Positions 27,109 through 35,858 of a stretch of DNA of 49,516 nt are shown here, piece by piece (position 1 is the first letter of the stretch; every line of letters begins with the position of its first letter). The notes under the pieces are model-generated. The model was not told the DNA's origin. It worked only from the letters and a program-made list of their open reading frames with translations, and searched no databases. The position numbers and the translations under genes were made by a program. Source of the stretch: Flavobacteriaceae bacterium (GTDB taxonomy: Bacteria; Bacteroidota; Bacteroidia; UKL13-3); the NCBI GenBank assembly GCA_009693575.1, contig SHWZ01000014.1:1-49516 (forward strand), given 5' to 3'.

Positions 27109-29070
27109 TTAATGTATGATAAGCACTTTACGGAAAGAAATACTTTGAGAAGTATTTGTGGCTCGAATAAAATAACAGCCAGTAGCAAGACCAGAAACAT
27201 CGAAAATGTAACTTAAACCATTCCTTTCTATAGGACTATGCATAAGTTGGCCAGTAGCATTGAAAAGCTGTGGTATAGGTAGTGATTCCAAAATGTCTAC
27301 AGTCAGTTTATTGTCGGCGGGGTTTGGATAACACACAATCTGTAAAGGCTGAGATTCTGTAAAAATACCTGTAATTATTTTCTCCGGATATACCTTTAAT
27401 GGAGAAACTCTAAAATTGACACGGAAACAACTTGCTAGTGGCCCCAATGCCGGGGGTTGAACAAGGTATGACTCCCGGCCAATCCATTCTGGCCTAAGAA
27501 AGTAAACACCGTCGGCCAGATTCTTGAATTTATACCAGCCTTCCCTTTTCGTGTAGGTGCAGCCAACAATCTTTTGGTTCATATCCAGCAAAAGTACTTG
27601 CATGCCAGCTATTGGCGAATCAGCATAGGCAGCAATAGTGTTATCAAATTTTGAAGTACCATATAGGCTGTCTTTGCCGGACATGGGCAAGTATGGAATT
27701 AATTCGATATCTGCCTTATCAAAATCAACATCATGCTTAATCAGAATTGCAGAATCCCAGTATGCTTTTCCACCAAAATACGCGGGGGCAAAATTAGAAA
27801 CGAACTTGGATACCGACTGTGGACTGGCCTTTACGATGTGTAGTCCTTTAGCCAGGTTTTGAAATGTAAATCTCCCCGAATCGGAAGGACTGATTTGAAT
27901 AGTGTCCACTATGGCAAGAGTATTAGCAGTTGTATCAAACTTGGCAATGTACACGTTTGCGTAGTCAATTTTGTGCATACCAGCATGAATTCGACCACTC
28001 AGGTTAAAAAATTCCTTTGGCTGTATTAGTGTTATTTTAAAATCTTTGCGGTCGTTACAGTTAGATAGCGTATCTTCAATGTAATAATATCCATCGAAAG
28101 TTCCATAACTATTGTAGGTGTGACTGGCATCTCGTGTATGAGCATTAGCTTTATCGCCAAATTCCCACCAAAATTGATCAGCGGTTGTGTCAGCTAGACT
28201 TGTAAAATCAACAGAAAGGTCCTTGGTAGTATATACAAAGTCGGCGGTGACACAAGGGAGATTGGTAATGATGACTGAGTCGCAATATGTTTCATTGCAA
28301 TGTGCAATTGTATCAGTCACCTGAAAACAAACAGAATAGGTCCCATTTTTTTTATAGACATGTATTGGATTCTCGTCAGTAGAGGTGGTATGGTCGCCAA
28401 ATGTCCAATAATAGAGTGCGTAGGGATTGTAGGAAGTGTGAAAAAAAGACACAGTATCCTTTCGAATGGATTTAGTATATTGAGCGTTGCAAGAATACTT
28501 TGGTTTAAGATATACTTGTTGGCACCCGGAATCAGTGCATGAGGCATTGTTCAATTTCAAACAAACGTTTTTATAGCCCGGCTGGCTATAAATGTGTATT
28601 GGCGATTCGTCAGTTGATGTAGTACCATCACCAAAGTTCCAATTGAATGATGTTGAACTATCCACACCTGTACTAATGGAGGTGAATTCTGCGGTATCGC
28701 CTTCAAATTTCCACAAAAAATTTGTTTGACAACCCGGGCTTGAAGTTGAGATGGTAACTGAATCGCAATAGATATTTTTGCAGTTTCCAAGGCTATCATT
28801 CAGATAGAGGCAGACGAAATAATTGCCTGCGTTTGTAAATGCATGCACAGGTGAAAACTTGCTGGAATAATTGCCGTCATTAAAGTTCCAGTAAAAGTGA
28901 GTACCTGCAACATAGCCCGACGATGTATTTGTAAAATTGATGGTGTAGTCGTTTACAGTGGCCGTTTGGTTGCTAAAAAGTGCGGAACACTGTGAATGAC
29001 CGATTGCAGGTGAAAGCATCACCGCAAGACCAATATAAAGGGAACTGATATGTTTGTAAATGTGTCTCAA
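27109..29070 (-). CDS. PKD-repeat surface protein with T9SS sorting domain
   Basis: A 653-residue secreted protein. The signal peptide is MRHIYKHISSLYIGLAVMLS, cleaved near GHSQ. Four PKD-like beta-sandwich repeats cover about 30-355. The typical WxFGDG and H-Y-x(3)G core blocks appear as FNWNFGDGTTSTDESP, YYWTFGDHTTSTDENP and FWWEFGDKANAHTRD. A carboxypeptidase-regulatory-like beta domain covers about 360-460, a second beta domain follows, and the C-terminal T9SS sorting domain (VCYPNPADNKLTVDI) ends FRKVLIIH. It is likely an adhesin or filament-type surface protein; its ligand is unknown. A -7 box TATCTTTG (29103-29096, minus) lies 25 nt before the start. Confidence 0.9.
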   Translation of the reverse strand: MRHIYKHISSLYIGLAVMLSPAIGHSQCSALFSNQTATVNDYTINFTNTSSGYVAGTHFYWNFNDGNYSSKFSPVHAFTNAGNYFVCLYLNDSLGNCKNIYCDSVTISTSSPGCQTNFLWKFEGDTAEFTSISTGVDSSTSFNWNFGDGTTSTDESPIHIYSQPGYKNVCLKLNNASCTDSGCQQVYLKPKYSCNAQYTKSIRKDTVSFFHTSYNPYALYYWTFGDHTTSTDENPIHVYKKNGTYSVCFQVTDTIAHCNETYCDSVIITNLPCVTADFVYTTKDLSVDFTSLADTTADQFWWEFGDKANAHTRDASHTYNSYGTFDGYYYIEDTLSNCNDRKDFKITLIQPKEFFNLSGRIHAGMHKIDYANVYIAKFDTTANTLAIVDTIQISPSDSGRFTFQNLAKGLHIVKASPQSVSKFVSNFAPAYFGGKAYWDSAILIKHDVDFDKADIELIPYLPMSGKDSLYGTSKFDNTIAAYADSPIAGMQVLLLDMNQKIVGCTYTKREGWYKFKNLADGVYFLRPEWIGRESYLVQPPALGPLASCFRVNFRVSPLKVYPEKIITGIFTESQPLQIVCYPNPADNKLTVDILESLPIPQLFNATGQLMHSPIERNGLSYIFDVSGLATGCYFIRATNTSQSISFRKVLIIH

Positions 29071-29129
29071 GAATTATCCTATTGCAAATTAAGACCAAAG
29101 ATATGCCCTTGGGGTTGCATTTGGCCAGA

Positions 29130-29807
29130 TTATTTTTTAGTTAACTTGCTTTTAGCCATTTTGTAAAGGGTGCCAAACCGCACCGAAACCCCGAAAGTAT
29201 AGTTCATGGCACTGAATTCTTCGTAGTGTTTGAAGTTGGAAAGGTTGGCCCTATAACTAAGCCCAGCCGACATTCCAAGCCATTTCCAGATGAGGTAAAT
29301 ACCATTGGCTCCAACCTCCAGCGGCACTATGGTGGCCTTTTGCGATTGTCGTGGGCTATAATGTTCGCCCACCTTATCAAAGTCATCAATATTGCCTTTG
29401 CCTACACCAATACTCACTGGCACATTGAACTCCCAATTCCTAGTCTTGTAAAAGGTATATTCAGCACGAAGCGAGGTGTAATTGAAATATATATTTCGAT
29501 AAAAAGTATCAGCCAAGGGTGTGCCTTTTTTAAGATATACCGGCGGGAGCGGCTCATCGTAACTGTTGTAAAAACAGAAGCCCAAATCCACACGTCCGCC
29601 CCAGTTGAGCCCCATGAACAAGCCAAACATTTTGGAGGGAAATGATTCAATAAAAGAATACTTGCCATCTAAATAGGTTGAAATACTGGGTTTTTCCTTA
29701 AAATATTTGGTCAGTGAATCACGGATGGGATGATCTGACTGAGCATTGGATTTATAGGATGCAAAAAGAGGCAGCAGAAGAATTAGGAGTAAAGAACGGT
29801 TTCGCAC
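29130..29807 (-). CDS. Predicted outer-membrane beta-barrel protein, function unknown
   Basis: A 225-residue protein. I chose the GTG at 29807, not the ATG at 29861. It starts a clean signal peptide (RNRSLLLILLLPLFASYKSN, then AQ), and a -7 box TAAATTTG lies between the two, so the ATG would be outside the transcript. The mature part has the alternating pattern of an outer-membrane barrel (GLFMGLNWGGRVDLGF, AEYTFYKTRNWEFNV, GLSYRANLSNFKHY) and ends with a basic tail. No family was recognised. It precedes the PKD-repeat gene on the same strand. Confidence 0.65.
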   Translation of the reverse strand: MRNRSLLLILLLPLFASYKSNAQSDHPIRDSLTKYFKEKPSISTYLDGKYSFIESFPSKMFGLFMGLNWGGRVDLGFCFYNSYDEPLPPVYLKKGTPLADTFYRNIYFNYTSLRAEYTFYKTRNWEFNVPVSIGVGKGNIDDFDKVGEHYSPRQSQKATIVPLEVGANGIYLIWKWLGMSAGLSYRANLSNFKHYEEFSAMNYTFGVSVRFGTLYKMAKSKLTKK

Positions 29808-29815
29808 AATGTTTG

Positions 29816-29823
29816 CAAATTTA
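29816..29823 (-). promoter_or_regulatory. -7 box that decides the start of the upstream-reading gene
   Basis: TAAATTTG on the minus strand, 8 nt before the GTG start at 29807. No clear -33 TTTG was found at the right distance. Confidence 0.4.
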
Positions 29824-29891
29824 GTTGGGAAATAGTTACCCCTAATTCGAGTTGCGAACAAAGCCTATTAGAACTTGTTGTAACTTGGTAA

Positions 29892-30144
29892 ATACTACGC
29901 AAAGGTTTAGGTTGGGCGATAGAAATTAGCGAAATTTTTAAGAAACATACCACAGAAGGAAACCATCTGGCGTTGATAGATTATGAAAAACTAGTCAAAT
30001 CTGCAGCACTTACAATCCCTACACCTCACCACTATTTTCCTTTGCTTTATTCGTTAGCCAAGCAAGAGAAATGAGCCGCTTTTGTTCTTCAACGACACGC
30101 CAGCATTTGTAGCTTTCACCGTGACTTCAGTGAAGATAGGCTAA
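29892..30144 (+). pseudogene. Remnant of a 4,5-DOPA dioxygenase extradiol (YgiD-like) gene
   Basis: Reading plus frame from 29892 gives ILRKG, WAIEISEIFK, then GNHLALIDYEKLVKSA and IPTPHHYFPLLYSLAKQEK before a stop at 30072. Shifting by one base at about 30070 continues EPLLFFNDTPAFVAFTVTS to a natural stop at 30142. These blocks match the C-terminal ~85 residues of YgiD-type LigB-fold dioxygenases (GNH, LIDYE, PTPEHYLPLLY, FFN). The N-terminal two-thirds with most metal ligands is missing and there is no start codon. So this is a truncated, frameshifted relic rather than a gene. The next gene starts 33 nt after its stop. Confidence 0.8.
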
Positions 30145-30177
30145 TTGGAAAGCTTCAGTTGCCGTATTTTGCAACCC

Positions 30178-30855
30178 TTGAAAATTCCTGAACAACTCAT
30201 TCGCATCGTTATTTTTGGTTTCAGCATCACTGAGCCCATCACAGCTAGTACAAACCTATTGCTAGCAATTATTTGTTTTATTTTTTGTGCAAAATGTACA
30301 CACGTTTCGCAGCATTGGAAATGGTTTTATCTGTTGATGGGTATAGCTACTTTTCTTGGTGCAATTGTACATGGATTCCGCGATATTTTTAGCCAACAGT
30401 TTATATTCAACACATGGATGCTGATGAGCCTTGTAAGTGGAACCGCTATGTTTTTCGCCCAGTTTCATACCATAAAATCCTTTCATTTATTAAAAGAGAG
30501 AGAGCGGACTTGGATAGGATTAATAGCGGCTCAACTTCTTCTGTTTTATATGCTAATGCTTTGGTTTGAGAGTTATCAGGTTGTGAAAATACACGGAATT
30601 ATTGCTATGATGCCAATAATGCTCATCTTCCTATTCCGGCCTAATTTTGTAGGTGGTAAATGGATTTCATTTGGCATTTCTCTTTCTATGATTTCACTTC
30701 TTCTTCAAAGCATTAAATTCTCGTTCAGCCCTTGGTTCAATTACAACGACATTGCCCACATAGTATTTATGGCCACCTTTTATTTTATATTTAAGGGTGT
30801 GATGATGGGTTCGCTTTCTCAGAAAGCAATTGCTAACTTGCACAGGCCAGTGTAG
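30178..30855 (+). CDS. Multi-pass membrane protein (DUF6962-like)
   Basis: A 225-residue protein with about seven hydrophobic helices. The chosen TTG start at 30178 gives MKIPEQLIRIVIFGFSITEP, which resembles the start of DUF6962-type proteins (…PEQLI…GFT.TEPITA…). An earlier TTG at 30145 would begin at the end of the ygiD relic. There is no ATG until deep inside the protein. It has conserved-looking charged residues between helices (HWKWFYLLMGIATFLGAIVHG). Function is unknown. Its 3' end overlaps the converging comF gene by 23 bases. Confidence 0.6.
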   Translation: MKIPEQLIRIVIFGFSITEPITASTNLLLAIICFIFCAKCTHVSQHWKWFYLLMGIATFLGAIVHGFRDIFSQQFIFNTWMLMSLVSGTAMFFAQFHTIKSFHLLKERERTWIGLIAAQLLLFYMLMLWFESYQVVKIHGIIAMMPIMLIFLFRPNFVGGKWISFGISLSMISLLLQSIKFSFSPWFNYNDIAHIVFMATFYFIFKGVMMGSLSQKAIANLHRPV

Positions 30856-31513
30856 CCACACTCACGCGGCATCCATCCACCTGGTTCATCAGGGTGGTGC
30901 AAGCCTCAAGAGTTGAGCCTGTGGTTATCACATCGTCGACCAGTAGTATATGTTTTCCTTCGTAATTGCTTGCATTTTTTAGGGCGAATATTTCCTGCTG
31001 GTTTTCCCAACGCATCCAGCGGTTCAGTCTTGTTTGGCTTCTAGTATCCAATATCTTCACTAAGCTATTTTGTTCAATAGGTTTCGAGATGGAATCGCTA
31101 ACTCCTTTAGCAATTGTCCATGCTTGGTTGTAGCCCCGTTTGCGTTCCTTTCTTGGATACATTGGCACAGGTACTACATAATCGACATCATTCAGTTTTT
31201 CGTTCTCAAGCAATTCATTTCCTAACAATTTACCGAGGGCAAAACCAATTTCTTTTTGGCCTTTATATTTTAGGTTATGCAGCAGTTGCTGCACCATGCT
31301 GTCCTTCACAAAGTGCATAAAGGAACTCGCATGAATTAAGTTCACACGCCCCCACAATCGTTTAGCCACAGGGTTTTCGTTCCAGCCTATGTAGCCTGTG
31401 AGTGGCAGTTCGCTGATACACATCGCACATATATGCTCCTCTCCATTAACCAACGGTTGACTGCAGCCGCGGCAGACATTCGGAAACAGCAGATTGACGA
31501 AGTGGGCATACAT
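30833..31513 (-). CDS. comF: ComF family phosphoribosyltransferase-like protein
   Basis: A 226-residue ComF/GntX-type protein. The N-terminal zinc-finger-like pairs are CRGC and CAMC (residues about 14-34). The phosphoribosyltransferase domain contains VPVPMYPRKERKRGYNQA and the PRPP loop ILLVDDVITTGSTLEAC (about 190-206). In naturally competent bacteria ComF helps process incoming DNA. In many genomes, including Bacteroidota, its role is undefined. Other com genes are not in the window. The 3' end overlaps the converging membrane gene. Confidence 0.92.
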   Translation of the reverse strand: MYAHFVNLLFPNVCRGCSQPLVNGEEHICAMCISELPLTGYIGWNENPVAKRLWGRVNLIHASSFMHFVKDSMVQQLLHNLKYKGQKEIGFALGKLLGNELLENEKLNDVDYVVPVPMYPRKERKRGYNQAWTIAKGVSDSISKPIEQNSLVKILDTRSQTRLNRWMRWENQQEIFALKNASNYEGKHILLVDDVITTGSTLEACTTLMNQVDGCRVSVATLACAS

Positions 31514-31563
31514 TGGAGCAAAAGTGAATATTGCTTCGCAAATTTAATGTTACGATTTGGTAA

Positions 31564-31593
31564 CAAAAAAAGGCCACCCAGAGGCAGCCTTTC
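31564..31593 (-). terminator. Possible terminator after the DUF2795 gene
   Basis: On the minus strand AAAGGCTGC-CTCTGG-GTGGCCTTTTTTT: stem AAAGGC/GCCTTT with T-run, between DUF2795 and comF. Confidence 0.6.
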
Positions 31594-31612
31594 CCAATAA
31601 GGTTTTTATTTC

Positions 31613-31834
31613 TTACAACTCATCTGAGTTGAAGAAATAGTCATCGTCTTGCGGATAATCCTGCCACACCTCCTCCATGCTTTCAAAAGGTTCGCCGTCG
31701 TCTTCCAGCTCTTGCAGGTTTTCAATTACCTCAAGCGGGGAGCCTGAGCGGATGCCATAATCAATCAGTTCGTCTTTGGTTGCAGGCCATGGTGCATCGT
31801 CGAGATAAGATGCTAGTTCGAGTGTCCAATACAT
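31613..31834 (-). CDS. DUF2795 family protein
   Basis: A 73-residue acidic protein, MYWTLELASYLDDAPWPATK, then DELIDYGIRSGSPLEVIENL, with a tail ending in DDDYFFNSDEL. It matches the small DUF2795 proteins conserved in Bacteroidota. No function is established. It stands alone between a terminator and the YyaL-type gene. Confidence 0.9.
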   Translation of the reverse strand: MYWTLELASYLDDAPWPATKDELIDYGIRSGSPLEVIENLQELEDDGEPFESMEEVWQDYPQDDDYFFNSDEL

Positions 31835-31925
31835 TGTATTTCTATTTTGCCGCGAAATTGGGTTTATAGTTGTTATCCCACAATAGGGTAAAAAAAATAG
31901 TTGGTTTGAAAATCAAGCAATTGCA

Positions 31926-34145
31926 TTAAATACTAAAAATCAATGTGATAGCCTCTTTTAGCGACTTCACAGGAGGGTAGCAAGTGTGGGCTCTACACAC
32001 ATAAAACGTAATGCCACCAAGGGTCTTCTTGTCTTTGGCCAACGGAATTTTCGCAGTGCCAAGTTGCCAAACGAGCAAAACATGTGGCAGCAGATAAGTG
32101 CCCAAGTCGGCCAAAAGGTTTTTCCTTTCTTCTGCTTTGCAGCAAATAACCAACTGCACCAAACCATGCTGATTGGCCAATTGCAAATCCATCCAATTTC
32201 CATTTCCAGTGGGGTGCTTCGCAAATTGGTCGCTCACCTTTCGCAGCATTTCAGTGGCTGTATTAATCAATTGTATATCTCCCTGCAAATGACCAAGTCT
32301 ATACATCACTTGAGCCATCACCGAATTGCCCGAGGGAATCACATCGTCCGTCAAATCGGTTTTAACAGCAAAGAGTGGTGCATCTTTTTTTGATTTGAAA
32401 AGAAAGAAACCAGAAGCTAAATCAAAGAAATTTTCTAGGCACACGTTCATCAAATCCATTGCCCTAGTTATCCAATTTTCATCTGCCGTGGATTCATACA
32501 AACTCAAATAGGCATCAGCAAGTAAGGCGTAATCTTCTAAAAAAGCGTTAACAGACTTTTGGCCTTTGTTGTAGATGCGGCGGAGGCAGGAAGATGAGAG
32601 ATGGGATGGGGGATGGGGGAGTAATCCATTGCCGTCAGCTACAGCAGACGGCTCTATTAATTCTGTATGAATAAAATCTCCGCAAGCTACAGCTTTCTCC
32701 AACCAAGTTTCATCACCAAAACACAAGTAAGCCTCGGCAAGTGCTTTTATCATTAAAGCATTCCATGAAGTGATACACTTATCGTCTAGGCCGGGGTGGA
32801 TGCGTTTCGCTCTTTCGGTTAAGCATTGTCGCTTGAATTCTATGAGTGTTTTATTCCAGTCATCGGGGCCAATGCCTTTCAAGGCAGCAAAGTCGGCGGG
32901 CTTGTGTTTGGCTAAGAGTATATTTTGTCCATGCTCCCATAGGGCTTCTTGGCTAATGCAATAGTATTCTTTTAGTAGCCCGTCATTGCGAGGGTTAGTA
33001 GAAAGTTTATTTGGAATATAGGTGTTCTGACCCGAAGCAATCTCATCTATAATGGAAGATTGCTTCAGGCTATTAGTTTCTTCATCAGAAATAATATTTT
33101 GTTTAGCCCTCGCAATGACGGCATCAGTACCTTGTGCAATTGCCTCAAACTCTGCTTCAGTCCAAACATAAAACTTTCCTTCTTCGCCTTCGCTATCAGC
33201 ATCTAGGGCTGAGAAGAACATACCTTCAGGAGAAAGCAGCTCGCGAAAAACAAAGGCTATTGTTTCTTCAATTACTTGTTTGTATAATGGGTCTTTGCTT
33301 AGTCGCCATCCAGCTATGTACAGACTAATCAATTGGGCATTGTCGTACAACATTTTTTCAAAGTGGGGTGCTTTCCAAAGGCTGTCGGTGCTGTAGCGGG
33401 CAAAGCCTCCGCCAACTTGATCGTATATGCCACCTAAAGCCATTTGTGTAAGCGTTTGCAATACCTGAAACTTCACTGTTTCATCACAAGTATATGAATG
33501 GAAATGCAGCAAGAACTGCCAGCACACCGGCATGGGGAACTTTGGAGACCAATTGAAACCACCATACACAGGGTCAAAACTTTGCTTCTGTTTCTCCACC
33601 ACCGCTTTCAATCCTTCTATACTCATTCCTTCGGATTCTGCATTGAAACCTAAGCGGTCCAACTGCTGTACCCCAGCCGAAAGTTCAGAAGCATAGCGTT
33701 CGGCTTCTTCTTTTTTTGTATTGTAAAAATGAGAAAGTTTCACTAGCATGTCGTCCCAGTTGGCCTTGGGAAAGTATGTTCCGGCATGGATTGGGCGGCC
33801 ATCTGGCAAGCAGAAAACGTTTAGCGGCCAGCCGCCACGATGGGTCACTAATTGGCATGCATCCATATACACTTGGTCCACATCGGGCCGTTCCTCCCGG
33901 TCCACCTTTATACATACAAAATGCTGGTTCATTATGGCTCCTGAAGCAATGTCCTCAAAGGTTTCCCTCTCCATCACATGGCACCAATGGCAAGCCGAAT
34001 ACCCTATACTCACTAGGACCAATTTGTTTTCCACTTTGGCTTTGTCCCAAGCCTCCTCATCCCAGGGAAACCAGTTCACAGGATTTTGTGCGTGTTGCTT
34101 TAAGTAAGGACTTAGCGATTCTGACAGCCTATTGGTATGCCGCAT
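31926..34145 (-). CDS. YyaL/SSP411-type thioredoxin-fold protein with in-frame repeat insertions
   Basis: A 739-residue protein, longer than the usual ~680. The N-terminal DUF255 thioredoxin-like domain has the CHWC motif at C52-C55 ([18 protein letters not shown]) and the [14 protein letters not shown] segment. An alpha/alpha six-barrel resembling N-acylglucosamine 2-epimerases follows ([31 protein letters not shown]). Two segments do not look like the family. Residues about 342-389 are encoded by a nested palindromic element. Residues about 508-521 ([10 protein letters not shown]) are encoded by a heptamer-like tract. Both keep the frame open. Function is unproven for the family; a protein-folding or sugar-related role has been suggested. 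The gene starts one base after the upstream gene's stop, so both are likely translated together. Confidence 0.88.
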   Translation of the reverse strand: MRHTNRLSESLSPYLKQHAQNPVNWFPWDEEAWDKAKVENKLVLVSIGYSACHWCHVMERETFEDIASGAIMNQHFVCIKVDREERPDVDQVYMDACQLVTHRGGWPLNVFCLPDGRPIHAGTYFPKANWDDMLVKLSHFYNTKKEEAERYASELSAGVQQLDRLGFNAESEGMSIEGLKAVVEKQKQSFDPVYGGFNWSPKFPMPVCWQFLLHFHSYTCDETVKFQVLQTLTQMALGGIYDQVGGGFARYSTDSLWKAPHFEKMLYDNAQLISLYIAGWRLSKDPLYKQVIEETIAFVFRELLSPEGMFFSALDADSEGEEGKFYVWTEAEFEAIAQGTDAVIARAKQNIISDEETNSLKQSSIIDEIASGQNTYIPNKLSTNPRNDGLLKEYYCISQEALWEHGQNILLAKHKPADFAALKGIGPDDWNKTLIEFKRQCLTERAKRIHPGLDDKCITSWNALMIKALAEAYLCFGDETWLEKAVACGDFIHTELIEPSAVADGNGLLPHPPSHLSSSCLRRIYNKGQKSVNAFLEDYALLADAYLSLYESTADENWITRAMDLMNVCLENFFDLASGFFLFKSKKDAPLFAVKTDLTDDVIPSGNSVMAQVMYRLGHLQGDIQLINTATEMLRKVSDQFAKHPTGNGNWMDLQLANQHGLVQLVICCKAEERKNLLADLGTYLLPHVLLVWQLGTAKIPLAKDKKTLGGITFYVCRAHTCYPPVKSLKEAITLIFSI
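32584..32621. repeat. Heptamer-phased tract inside the yyaL-like gene
   Basis: GGGATGG GGGATGG GGGAG and flanking GATGAGA-like words form a seven-base phased run on the plus strand, encoding [10 protein letters not shown] on the minus strand. Confidence 0.6.
32979..33121. repeat. 143-bp nested palindromic element inserted in frame in a coding sequence
   Basis: The outer arms CCGTCATTGCGAGGG (32980-32994) and CCCTCGCAATGACGG (33107-33121) are perfect inverted repeats. The inner arms GAAGCAATCT (33034-33043) and AGATTGCTTC (33057-33066) form a second perfect stem. Words of the type GTCATTGCGAG and GAAGCAATCTC are known from dispersed REP/MITE-like elements in several bacterial groups. The host gene's frame stays open through it. 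Confidence 0.88.
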
Positions 34146-34146
34146 T

Positions 34147-34632
34147 CTATGGCTTGCTAATGGCTTTCAGCAGTATATCCCTATTGTAGTAGTCCACCGC
34201 TTTTCTTATTTTAAAATCGCCAATACTGATTACTATACTGCCGCCGACCATTACTACCACCCCACTCAATCCAACACCAAGTGGCAGAAGGCCGTTATTG
34301 TTTCCAGACAAACTGAATGCTAAAATGGGGCCTGCGATTATCAGTAGCGACCCTACCAATATGGTCCCAACTCCAGCAAACTGCATGTTTCTGCCTTTGC
34401 TAAAAAGTTCAATAGCATCTGTAGAACCTTCCAGTTCTTTTTTAAGGTTGCTTATCCAAAAACCATTGCTATAGTAGCTGCCATTCTTTTGGTACATGCC
34501 CCAATTGCTCAGGTGGATAGCATTCTCTTCATACAGCATTTTAAGGGTGTCACTCACGGGGCTTGGGGTATACTGACTGCGAGCACTTATCCCGAGTAGC
34601 ATTAGCAGAGCTGAAAAGATTATCTTTTGCAT
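34147..34632 (-). CDS. Small membrane protein of unknown function, upstream partner of the yyaL-like gene
   Basis: A 161-residue protein. I chose the ATG at 34632 ([20 protein letters not shown] signal peptide). The earlier ATG at 34656 lies inside a -7 box (34654-34661). After the signal, a soluble stretch of about 70 residues is followed by two hydrophobic helices ([20 protein letters not shown] and [20 protein letters not shown]) and a short tail, [11 protein letters not shown]. No family was recognised. It ends one base before the yyaL-like gene starts, suggesting a shared transcript and coupled translation. Confidence 0.7.
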   Translation of the reverse strand: MQKIIFSALLMLLGISARSQYTPSPVSDTLKMLYEENAIHLSNWGMYQKNGSYYSNGFWISNLKKELEGSTDAIELFSKGRNMQFAGVGTILVGSLLIIAGPILAFSLSGNNNGLLPLGVGLSGVVVMVGGSIVISIGDFKIRKAVDYYNRDILLKAISKP

Positions 34633-34653
34633 TCGTGTTTTCGTTTGGTTTTG

Positions 34654-34661
34654 CAAATGTA
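34654..34661 (-). promoter_or_regulatory. -7 box for the small membrane protein/yyaL-like operon
   Basis: TACATTTG on the minus strand, 21 nt before the chosen ATG at 34632. It overlaps and so excludes the ATG at 34656. The -33 match is poor. Confidence 0.4.
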
Positions 34662-34765
34662 ACGGGAAAGCCTACTGAAAAATTGTCTTGGAATTTTCAC
34701 ATTATCGTAACCTGTCCCACGAAAGCAGGATTAACACATTTTCTCCAACCCGTACTTTGCACCCA

Positions 34766-35839
34766 ATGAATATTTACAAAGCAGAAAAACTGCGAGAATT
34801 TTTGCAGGATGTGTTTGTGCATTGTGGGATGCAGCAAGCAGATGCAATGACAGCAAGCAATGTATTGGTAGCCGCCGACCTACGGGGGATTGACTCCCAC
34901 GGAGTAGCTCGACTAAGTGGTTACATCCGGCTGTGGGAATCAGGTAGGGTTAACATGAAGCCCAAATGGAAAGTGGTGTACGAAACTACAAGTACAGTCA
35001 CCATTGATGCAGACCAAGGATTAGGGCTAACCCTAGGGCAAGAGGCTATGAAATTGGCTATCAAAAAAGCCAAAGACTGTGGCACTGGTTGGGTAGCAGT
35101 GAAAAACAGCAATCATTTTGGCATAGCTGCCTGTCACAGTATGCTTGCCCTTGAGCATGACATGATTGGTATAAGTATGACCAATGCGAGTCCGTTGGTG
35201 GCTCCCACCCACAGCATTGAGCGAATGCTAGGTACGAACCCAATGTGTTTTGCCATTCCAGCCAAAAAGTATAATGCAATAGTGGTGGATTTGGCCACAG
35301 CCGCCGCTGCCAATGGCAAACTAGAAATAGCCCAACGCGAAGGCAAACCTATTCCACATGGTTGGGTGCAGACCAAGGACGGACAGCCAAGCACCAATCC
35401 TCACGAACTAAAAAATGAAGGGTCATTGCTCCCCCTTGGAAGCGACCGCGATCATGGAAGCCACAAAGGATATGGTCTTGGAGCAGTAGTGGATATATTT
35501 TCAGCGATACTCAGTGGAGCCAACTATGGTCCTTGGGTTCCTCCCTTCGTCAGTTTTTTGCCCGTACTGCCCGATAGTCCAGGGGCGGGCATAGGACATT
35601 TCTTTGGTGCAATGCGTGTGGATGCATTTAGGCCAATTGCCGACTATTACGAAAACATTGACCGCTGGATTGAACGATTCAAAGCAGCTAAGCCTGAGCC
35701 AGGTTTTGAGCGGGTAATCATTCCAGGTGAACCCGAATCTGAGATGGAAACAGAAAGACTAGTGACAGGCATTCCATTGAATGAACTAGTAGAAAAAGAC
35801 TTGATAAGTCTTGGAGAAAAATTTGGGATTGCGTGGTGA
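34766..35839 (+). CDS. Malate/L-lactate dehydrogenase family oxidoreductase
   Basis: A 357-residue NAD(P)-dependent enzyme of the type-2 malate/lactate/ureidoglycolate dehydrogenase family. Blocks visible are ADLRGIDSHGVARLSGYI (residues about 37-55), VAVKNSNHFGIAACHSM, NPMCFAIPA and HGSHKGYGLGAVVDIFSAIL. The ATG at 34766 matches the family start MNIYKAEKLREFL. The in-frame ATG at 34688 gives an unlike extension. The short box TACTTTG just before the start may be a -7 element. Substrate (malate, lactate or another 2-hydroxy acid) cannot be decided by eye. The PIF1-like helicase gene follows after 19 nt. Confidence 0.92.
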   Translation: MNIYKAEKLREFLQDVFVHCGMQQADAMTASNVLVAADLRGIDSHGVARLSGYIRLWESGRVNMKPKWKVVYETTSTVTIDADQGLGLTLGQEAMKLAIKKAKDCGTGWVAVKNSNHFGIAACHSMLALEHDMIGISMTNASPLVAPTHSIERMLGTNPMCFAIPAKKYNAIVVDLATAAAANGKLEIAQREGKPIPHGWVQTKDGQPSTNPHELKNEGSLLPLGSDRDHGSHKGYGLGAVVDIFSAILSGANYGPWVPPFVSFLPVLPDSPGAGIGHFFGAMRVDAFRPIADYYENIDRWIERFKAAKPEPGFERVIIPGEPESEMETERLVTGIPLNELVEKDLISLGEKFGIAW

Positions 35840-35858
35840 GTAAATCTATATTTGAATC

